This document shows, piece by piece, positions 58,611 through 64,000 of a stretch of 64,000 nt of DNA. The stretch spans positions 496,001-560,000 of the forward strand of contig NC_006037.1 of NCBI RefSeq assembly GCF_000002515.2. Direction: 5' to 3'. The notes under the pieces were generated by a model, which searched no databases, was not told where the DNA came from, and saw nothing but the letters and a program-made list of their open reading frames with translations. Every line of letters starts with the position of its first letter. The first letter of the stretch is position 1. The translations under genes and the position numbers were made by a program. Source of the stretch: Kluyveromyces lactis. Its lineage: Eukaryota > Ascomycota > Saccharomycetes > Saccharomycetales > Saccharomycetaceae.

Positions 58611-58636
58611 CAGTGTTTCACAGCCGTGAAACACTG
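58611..58636 (+). promoter_or_regulatory. 11-bp perfect hairpin with AGCC loop, likely Rnt1 processing site
   Basis: CAGTGTTTCAC and GTGAAACACTG flank the tetraloop AGCC. Yeast RNase III (Rnt1) recognises stems capped by AGNN loops, and it cuts snoRNA precursors including snR190-U14 in S. cerevisiae. The + strand orientation and place upstream of the snoRNAs fit. Confidence 0.7.
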
Positions 58637-58654
58637 ATTCGTCTATGTTACGCT

Positions 58655-58674
58655 TGGAAAAGAGACCTTTTCCA
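58655..58674 (+). promoter_or_regulatory. 8-bp perfect hairpin with AGAC loop, possible second Rnt1 site
   Basis: TGGAAAAG and CTTTTCCA flank AGAC, a second AGNN tetraloop, 18 bases after the first. Confidence 0.55.
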
Positions 58675-58754
58675 TGAAGAAATAAACGTAAAAGTTTGCA
58701 TATACGTGGGATTCATTATTACTTCATACCTTACGAAAGAACTTCAAAACATTT

Positions 58755-58900
58755 AACGATGATGAAAACGGTCTACACTTCTTTCCCAGTCCGATATCGA
58801 CCATGACGATATGGGAGTCTACCATGTTGTTGTCTTACGGGGCAACGACTTTTTAAGCCAGTACATGCTTTGACATGTACAATTTAGATCATCTGAGTTT
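58755..58900 (+). ncRNA. snR190: probable C/D box snoRNA snR190
   Basis: Box C ATGATGA (58759-58765) and box D CTGA (58893-58896) bound a segment of about 145 bases just upstream of U14 on the same strand. Internal hairpin GTACATG/CATGTAC spans 58861-58880. In S. cerevisiae snR190 is the upstream member of a dicistronic precursor with U14 and acts in 60S assembly. I infer the identity from the boxes and from linkage to U14; I could not confirm the rRNA-complementary regions. The ends are approximate. Confidence 0.65.
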
Positions 58901-59043
58901 TCTCTTTTTAGTTTTCTTAAGGTCAAAGTAACAGTGAAACAAGATCCATCGTCGTATCTTCTGTTGCATTTATTTCTTCAAAACGTTTCACTTCTTCTTT
59001 TTAGCTAAGAACATGATTGTGCGTTATGGATTTTAACATTTTT

Positions 59044-59168
59044 TTATATGATGAAAATTGGTTCCTTTACATTCGCAGTTTCCACGGTAGGAGTACGCCT
59101 ACGAACCCATCGTTAGTACTCTTCAGTGACCGCTCTTTATTGAGACCTTCCTAGGATGTCTGATCTTT
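59044..59168 (+). ncRNA. snR128: U14 C/D box snoRNA
   Basis: U14 is essential for 18S rRNA processing and guides one 2'-O-methylation. Box C ATGATGA (59048-59054) and box D CTGA (59160-59163) are present. Domain A TTCGCAGTTTCCAC (59072-59085) is the 18S-complementary part needed for cleavage. The yeast-specific Y-domain hairpin spans about 59091-59121 (GAGTAC/GTACTC) with CGAACCCATCG in its loop. Domain B near 59133-59156 includes TTATTGAGACCTTCCTAGGA, complementary to 18S near the methylation site. The match to yeast U14 as I remember it is near-identical in these domains. The terminal stem is AT-rich and weak. Transcribed toward LAS1's 3' end. Confidence 0.95.
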
Positions 59169-59279
59169 TTATATGTTATTATCCATTTCCATTTTCAATC
59201 CTGTTATCATCGCAGAACCTGTAGAACTGTCAATCTTTCTTGCTTTGTCTTATGTATCTAAAAGGCTTAATTATACTAA

Positions 59280-60650
59280 TTACAAAACGCCAAATGGTCT
59301 AGGCGTCCACTCGGTGACTTCTTGCCAGTTGGAGATGGGGGCATTGCTTTGTTTGATCTTTTTGAACTGATTTTTCAATTCATTCAAGTCTTTCAATATA
59401 TCCAAGGCCGGGGAATCTTCCGAAACAGGCTCTATTTCTTCAGAAGACGTCCTTTTCCTTGAATTGTAGAGCTCTAATTCAACGTTCCTGATCCCCTTTG
59501 CCTCAAATTCTTCAATAACTTTTTTCGCGTCTATCTCATTCGCTTTCTTCTTCTTTCTTGACTTACTACCGCTGTAATTACCACTAGATCCACTTTCATT
59601 ACTCAAATTCTTTAAGATGTGTAACACGAGATAGTTGTGGTACTTATCTACCACATTACTAAACAATCCATTACTCAAAAACTTTCTGCCGTTAACCATG
59701 GAACAACACTTATTTACGAATTTCAAGAGCTTCTTATGATTTGAGAACCGATCCGTAATCTTCGTCTCTTCATTCATGATCCTCTTCTCGTAGTTTTCTA
59801 TTAGCCACTCTATACACCTGACTTGGAATGTGTCTAAGGAATGAAAACATATCTCTAACAAGGTTTCGTCGCAGTGCAAGATCATATACTCTACGAAATC
59901 TGATTTGTGTATTTGTTTCCAGGCAGTTTTCAAAACTGTCAACCAATCACTAACTTCTTCGTCCTCGGTTGAGTCCTGCTCACCAAAAGTTGATCTAGCA
60001 ATTCTTTGACGTTTCCATAGGTACTCATTCTCTTTCAATAATCTCTTGAGACCAGTATACTGAGTGAATAAGGATTTCAGTTGAACAGATGACTGTGATT
60101 TCCTTTTCTTGGCTTCTGAGTCGTCATTATCATCAGTCGCATCCTCATCTTCAGCCTCATCAAAGTCCTGATCTTCCTCTTCCCATTCATCATTATTCCA
60201 ATAATTATCCCACGTCCATTGTATCGCTTCCTTGCAACACAATCGTAGCATCTCAAGACTAGGCAGTTCTCTTTCATGTGTACTCAAATGACGTAACTCA
60301 ACGAACCAACTGGGCAACCCTATATTTTCAGCAAGTGTGTGTAATGGGATAGCAAACTGTGCCTGTTGCACTGGGTCTAACATACCGTTCACAAACCTAA
60401 TCAAGACCATGCAGTACTGCCATTTCAAATATTCCATATCATCGCCGTCTTGCGCCTCGCCAGGGTCGTTCAACTGGCATTGCATCAAACGGACCGTATA
60501 TTCTATTATATGTGGGAGATATGGACCCCTGGTAAGGTATGCGTCAATTCGTTGTATGGCCCTTCTCTTCGATGCTGGAGTATCATCTACAAACAACCAT
60601 TGCTTCAACTGTTCAAGCTCAGATCTCGATCTCCAAGGCGTTATTCTCAT
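59280..60650 (-). CDS. LAS1: Las1, ITS2 pre-rRNA endonuclease
   Basis: Las1, with Grc3, cuts ITS2 at site C2 to start 5.8S/25S maturation. The 456-aa protein (S. cerevisiae 502) begins MRITPWRSRSELEQLKQWLF. The HEPN nuclease domain fills about residues 1-190, with AIQRIDAY, YCMVLIRFVNGMLDP and the catalytic R-x4-H motif RHLSTH (120-125) in LRHLSTHERELPSLEMLRLC. An acidic stretch (about 157-178, EEEDQDFDEAEDEDATDDND) and a helical C-terminal part follow. The last residues NWQEVTEWTPRPFGVL resemble the Grc3-binding tail of the family. RRPE and PAC lie upstream. Equivalent to YKR063C. Confidence 0.95.
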   Translation of the reverse strand: MRITPWRSRSELEQLKQWLFVDDTPASKRRAIQRIDAYLTRGPYLPHIIEYTVRLMQCQLNDPGEAQDGDDMEYLKWQYCMVLIRFVNGMLDPVQQAQFAIPLHTLAENIGLPSWFVELRHLSTHERELPSLEMLRLCCKEAIQWTWDNYWNNDEWEEEDQDFDEAEDEDATDDNDDSEAKKRKSQSSVQLKSLFTQYTGLKRLLKENEYLWKRQRIARSTFGEQDSTEDEEVSDWLTVLKTAWKQIHKSDFVEYMILHCDETLLEICFHSLDTFQVRCIEWLIENYEKRIMNEETKITDRFSNHKKLLKFVNKCCSMVNGRKFLSNGLFSNVVDKYHNYLVLHILKNLSNESGSSGNYSGSKSRKKKKANEIDAKKVIEEFEAKGIRNVELELYNSRKRTSSEEIEPVSEDSPALDILKDLNELKNQFKKIKQSNAPISNWQEVTEWTPRPFGVL

Positions 60651-61367
60651 CGGGAGTTCCTCGTAGGGTTGTGTACCAAATGAAAGAAACAGAAATCACG
60701 AAAAACTGCTAGAAACAACAATTGTAGATATATATACCAGATTAGATGTGATATTAAGTCATATCATCTCACCTCATCTCATCGCTCTGTTTCCGAGTAT
60801 GCATGGATCTTGTTTTTTCATCGAAATTGAAAAATTTCGAATATGACGAAATGATATCCAAAGCCCACTTTCAATACAGAGGAAGCAAATGAAATATTAT
60901 CAATGTCATCGTATATTAGATGGATATTGGTAGTATGTAAGCGTCGGGAGATTCGAATAACGTAGTACACTTAACGTACTTTAACATGCAAGAATAATTT
61001 TCAGTAAATATCATTATGTAGTACTTCTTAAATGACAATCCGTTTTAGGTGTCAAATTCTTAATTAAGTATAATCTCGAAATAAAACTGCCGGAATCACA
61101 AATGGTCTTCTTTCATGAAGAAACAATTTCGTGTATGGCCTCCGAAAGGACAAGTAAACTTCGAATTGGATATCAATTGTAGCGAAGACTGCTAAACTGC
61201 TTTTCACACGCCGATTAAATCGAATACACGCCGGTCTGGTAATACTTTTTGTTTCAGGAACGGTCTGAACGTTTGTAATACAGAATCAACCGACACGCCT
61301 TCAGACGCTAAACACTACAAGTGCAGTAAAACGAAAGTCAGGGAGTGAATTGCACACAAATCGTCTT
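60651..61367. promoter_or_regulatory. divergent LAS1/OAF3 promoter region
   Basis: These 717 bases hold the LAS1 PAC and RRPE (60765-60839) and the OAF3 promoter. No gene seen. Confidence 0.6.
60765..60839 (-). promoter_or_regulatory. PAC and RRPE elements of LAS1
   Basis: CTCATCTCATCGC (60773-60785) is a full reverse PAC motif, preceded by a PAC-like CATCTCAC; TGAAAAATTTCG (60828-60839) is RRPE. They lie 115-190 bases upstream of the LAS1 start, in the usual order for ribosome-biogenesis genes. Confidence 0.75.
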
Positions 61368-63341
61368 ATGGTTTACGAAATGCTATCTCCGGTACCAGTT
61401 AAGAAGAGACATAGACCTACACTTGTATGTTTGAATTGCAGGCGTCGTAAGACGAAATGTGATAGAGGAAAGCCCTCGTGCAGTAACTGTTTAAAGCTGG
61501 GAGAAACGTGTGTTTACTCCGAGGATACGGATGAGAATGCTTCTAAAAAAGTAAGATACGAATATATGGATGATCTTGGATTACCGGAGTTCATCAATAT
61601 GGCTCCTAAAGGGCTACATCTGTTAAGCAAAAGATCAGCTTCGTGGTTCAATGGGTTGTTCTCAGACATCGCTATATGTGACAGAGATCCATATTTAAGA
61701 ATAACAAACGCTGTCATTGATATTTTACGGAAAAGTGCCAGTAAAGGTATCGATCGTAGTGAAAGAGACACCGTCTTGCAGCTTCCTAATTCGTTAAAGA
61801 CCGTAACCATGTACAACCGGTCAGAAAAGTCTGAAGATCAACTATACCATCAGATAGCTAGGGAGTTCTCAGCATTGCGGTCTGCCCCAATACCGGAGAC
61901 ATATGTACCGTATGAATACGAATTTTGGTCCAAATATTATCCATACTTCGTTGACAAGATTCATCCGTTGGTGCCTGTATTCAATCTTATTGAGTTGAAG
62001 GATCTACTAGAAAAGTTTTTTCAACGCCAAAAAGACCATCCGGGCAAATTGAACGACAAGGTACACGAGTCTACTCTTTTAATGCTAACGTACCTCATCA
62101 TCAATTTTTTCCTCCTCGAATTCGATTCTCATAATAGGTTGATTCAGGACCATATTAATATTATTAAAAAATGGTTAGTACAATCTAAATGGTTCCAAAA
62201 GACAACTCTACTCCAGTTAAGGGTATGGCTAGTCTTGAGATTCCATAACTGGTGTACTTACCACGATAACGACGGCAATCGTATGAATGCCAACGACGGA
62301 TTAATGGGGTTAATTATGGGCCATTGCGCATCACTTGGAATTACATGGCAATTATGGACGAATGTCGATAGTGATGAGTGTAAAAATATCTGGATAAACG
62401 CTTTACATTGGGATAGGAAGTTAGCAGTGTTGAATGGAAATGACACGTTTAATGGAAGGACAATGAGGGTACCAGAACTCCCTAATGATCATTTAGTTCT
62501 TAAATTCTTAAAATGTTGTGTTGATGATCCTACACACGTGAATTATAAACTCGCTATTGAAATATTAAACAAGTTAAACTTTGAAGAGCAGAACCCCATG
62601 GTTACCTGGGAATGGAAAGTTATTGTTGCTGTGACAAAGTTACAAATCAACCATGGACGCTTGAATCATATTAACGAAGGGATCTCGGCCGTTATCGCAT
62701 CATTAGAAGATTTAATTACTCTATGGAATGAGCATTTCATTAGACCATTAGCGCCTGTGTCTTATTCCAGTAGAATCATAGAGATATCAATGAATAAAGC
62801 CCTAGTTCTCTTGCCAGCAATAATACTAAGAGCTCGTAACCCCTGCAAACAAAAAATCCTACAGTTAATGGATAAAATATTGACAACGTACTTTAATGAA
62901 TTCCCATACTATTATCATGTATTCAAAAGATTGTTCAAATATAAACTAACTTTAAATTTGATCAATAGAGAGGATTCATTAGATCATATGTTGACGATTC
63001 TAAAACATGAGAATCATCAAGTTCTAGAAAAATTGGGTATAACCAGTAAAGACGCAGAAATGTCAGACGACGATGTAATAAAAGTCTGGAATGCCAGATT
63101 CAGTTTCACTGAAAAAGTAGTTAATTTGAAAGTTGAAATGATGTGTAAAAACTACGAACCAAATCTCTTCTCATCAAGTTATCAGCACGCTCTTGAAAAA
63201 TTAGAAGAGAGGCATTCGGCCAAGGCAGATGCAATAGATGTCACTCAATTTTTGCAACAAGTCTTTGACTCAACAGATTTTGACCTCTTTTATGGGATGG
63301 ATGTAGGTGAACTCCCCAAGATGGACAGCATTCTTCCATAA
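61368..63341 (+). CDS. OAF3: zinc-cluster transcription factor Oaf3
   Basis: In S. cerevisiae Oaf3 (YKR064W) is a Zn2Cys6 regulator acting, mostly as a repressor, on oleate-response genes. The first ATG (61368) gives 657 aa, shorter than S. cerevisiae (863). The Zn2Cys6 cluster is complete: Cys21, 24, 31, 38, 41 and 48 in CLNCRRRKTKCDRGKPSCSN and what follows. A fungal factor middle-homology region covers about 180-560 (EFWSKYYPYFVDKIHPLVPVFNL, WLVLRFHNWCTYHDNDGNRM, GLIMGHCASLGITW, LNGNDTFNGRTMRVPELPND). A second ATG at 61380 would remove four residues only. Position between LAS1 and DAS1 is the basis for the name. Confidence 0.9.
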   Translation: MVYEMLSPVPVKKRHRPTLVCLNCRRRKTKCDRGKPSCSNCLKLGETCVYSEDTDENASKKVRYEYMDDLGLPEFINMAPKGLHLLSKRSASWFNGLFSDIAICDRDPYLRITNAVIDILRKSASKGIDRSERDTVLQLPNSLKTVTMYNRSEKSEDQLYHQIAREFSALRSAPIPETYVPYEYEFWSKYYPYFVDKIHPLVPVFNLIELKDLLEKFFQRQKDHPGKLNDKVHESTLLMLTYLIINFFLLEFDSHNRLIQDHINIIKKWLVQSKWFQKTTLLQLRVWLVLRFHNWCTYHDNDGNRMNANDGLMGLIMGHCASLGITWQLWTNVDSDECKNIWINALHWDRKLAVLNGNDTFNGRTMRVPELPNDHLVLKFLKCCVDDPTHVNYKLAIEILNKLNFEEQNPMVTWEWKVIVAVTKLQINHGRLNHINEGISAVIASLEDLITLWNEHFIRPLAPVSYSSRIIEISMNKALVLLPAIILRARNPCKQKILQLMDKILTTYFNEFPYYYHVFKRLFKYKLTLNLINREDSLDHMLTILKHENHQVLEKLGITSKDAEMSDDDVIKVWNARFSFTEKVVNLKVEMMCKNYEPNLFSSSYQHALEKLEERHSAKADAIDVTQFLQQVFDSTDFDLFYGMDVGELPKMDSILP

Positions 63342-63395
63342 TTTTTTTGGGCTTGGTACTTTCCCTCTTGTTCCTTGTATAGAAAAGTACAATAT

Positions 63396-64000
63396 TTAAC
63401 AATTTCCCATATTCGATTTGTAACCATTATTAAAGAAAACTGGAACAGGAACACGGGCACCTTCTCTCTCGAGAACGATACAAGGTACGTCGTTCAAAAC
63501 CAAATATCGTAATCTTTTCAAATTTGAGAGTATAGTTGTATATGTCTTTTTATTGTGATGAACCATTGCATGATAGCACTTGATGACGTCAGATTCTGTG
63601 ATGGGTTCAATCGGGGTTGAGTTTCTATGCATGGATTTATAGTGCCTATTGTATTCATTAATCTTGGTGACGAAGTCCGAGAGATTCATTGGTTGTGTCC
63701 TAACAGAAGGGTATATGTCAAATGCTTTTGAATAAGGTAATAAAGAGAGGTATTTCATCATTGTGAATATATCCTTAGCGATCAAATCGCTTAAATCTCT
63801 GATCACCATATCTTTCGACGAATTGAAAAATTTACCGTATAGTATATCCTGAAACACATGATTACAATCATCACAATGGCAGTTATGTAAGAATTTGAAC
63901 CTTGACCCCTCGATAGAAATGATCTGCCTGTCGATATTTTCGAATCTCAAATCTAGGAATTGTAGCTCTCTACAATTTAATAAAATGGACAGGAATACAT
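63396..64000 (-). CDS. DAS1: C-terminal part of F-box protein Das1, N-terminus outside window
   Basis: In S. cerevisiae Das1 (YJL149W) is a putative SCF ubiquitin-ligase F-box protein that binds Skp1 (663 aa, paralog YDR131C). Here about 200 C-terminal codons are seen; the frame runs open past the right edge. Near the edge, LLNCRELQFLDLRFENIDRQ reads like a leucine-rich repeat. Then come FLHNCHCDDCNHVFQDILYGKFF with three Cys, YLSLLPYSKAFDIYPSVRTQPMNL, SNLKRLRYLVLNDVPCIVLER (another repeat-like stretch) and the end VPVFFNNGYKSNMGNC. It lies beyond OAF3 and on the RPA34 strand, matching YJL149W next to YJL148W. The F-box itself is not in the window. Confidence 0.75.
   Translation of the reverse strand, partial: VFLSILLNCRELQFLDLRFENIDRQIISIEGSRFKFLHNCHCDDCNHVFQDILYGKFFNSSKDMVIRDLSDLIAKDIFTMMKYLSLLPYSKAFDIYPSVRTQPMNLSDFVTKINEYNRHYKSMHRNSTPIEPITESDVIKCYHAMVHHNKKTYTTILSNLKRLRYLVLNDVPCIVLEREGARVPVPVFFNNGYKSNMGNC

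Larger units (their letters stand above)
57988..58754. promoter_or_regulatory. divergent RPA34/snoRNA promoter and snoRNA precursor leader
   Basis: The left part holds the shared promoter (58142-58239) and the right part three stable hairpins (58566-58588, 58611-58636, 58655-58674) that would be transcribed ahead of the snoRNAs. A 161-codon open frame (58152-58637) runs through both the promoter motifs and hairpins, so I do not call it a gene. Confidence 0.6.

Noticed and set aside
58331-58621. 96-codon open frame on the - strand
   Set aside because: It is antisense to the snoRNA precursor leader and has no recognisable product.
58152-58637. 161-codon open frame on the + strand
   Set aside because: It starts inside the PAC motif, runs through the Reb1, CACGTG and RNase III hairpin sequences, and its product shows no family resemblance or domain.
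1-64000. tRNA genes, transposons or LTRs
   Set aside because: I scanned the intergenic regions for A and B box pairs, long terminal repeats and reverse transcriptase or transposase frames and saw none.

Overview
This is a gene-dense yeast chromosome segment from the Saccharomycetaceae: compact genes, a single spliced gene with textbook yeast splice signals, Rap1, Reb1, CACGTG, PAC and RRPE promoter motifs, and nearly every protein recognisable as an ortholog of a Saccharomyces cerevisiae gene. The order is informative. From about 18 kb to the end, genes that in S. cerevisiae are split between chromosome X (YJL133-149) and chromosome XI (YKR053-064) lie interleaved in one unduplicated row. That is what is expected of a lineage that never went through the whole-genome duplication. 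A Kluyveromyces-type yeast is my best guess from protein similarity and base composition; the species is not proven.

Region 1 (1-17.4 kb) matches the right arm of S. cerevisiae chromosome VII (YGR248-YGR240): SOL3/4 (cut by the left edge), CPD1, BRF1, SDA1, LSC2, an MPC2/3-type pyruvate carrier, an unknown 82-aa gene, YAP1802 and PFK1. Region 2 (18.4-48.4 kb) holds a small mitochondrial-type protein (YJL133C-A position), LCB3/YSR3 (with an apparent frameshift), the 12-kb dynein heavy chain DYN1, RHO4, TRM2, an unknown 159-aa gene, intron-containing RPS21, GLG1, TIF1, UTP30, a KTR2/YUR1 mannosyltransferase, RPB4, YAK1 and TIM17. Region 3 (48.8-64 kb) holds a probable ROQ1, BIO2 (out of place relative to S. 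cerevisiae), SFH5, IDS2, MRX5, TFA2, RPA34, a snR190-U14 snoRNA cluster, LAS1, OAF3 and the C-terminal part of DAS1, cut by the right edge.

Functionally the window mixes ribosome production (BRF1, SDA1, RPS21, UTP30, RPA34, U14, LAS1, TIF1), several of which share RRPE plus PAC promoter elements, with carbon metabolism (SOL, LSC2, pyruvate carrier, PFK1, GLG1, BIO2), membrane and lipid traffic (YAP1802, LCB3, RHO4, SFH5), and general transcription (RPB4, TFA2). I saw no transposon, LTR, tRNA, rRNA, CRISPR or centromere.

The points most worth a second look are the snoRNA dicistron with AGNN-loop hairpins typical of Rnt1 sites, the split LCB3 reading frame, an excess of perfect 11-bp inverted repeats in intergenic DNA, a possible H/ACA-like fold upstream of LSC2, a triple CACGTG array with exact 11-bp spacing, a probable short ROQ1 ortholog, an IDS2 protein that looks like a dead glycogenin fold, and three small genes of unknown function.
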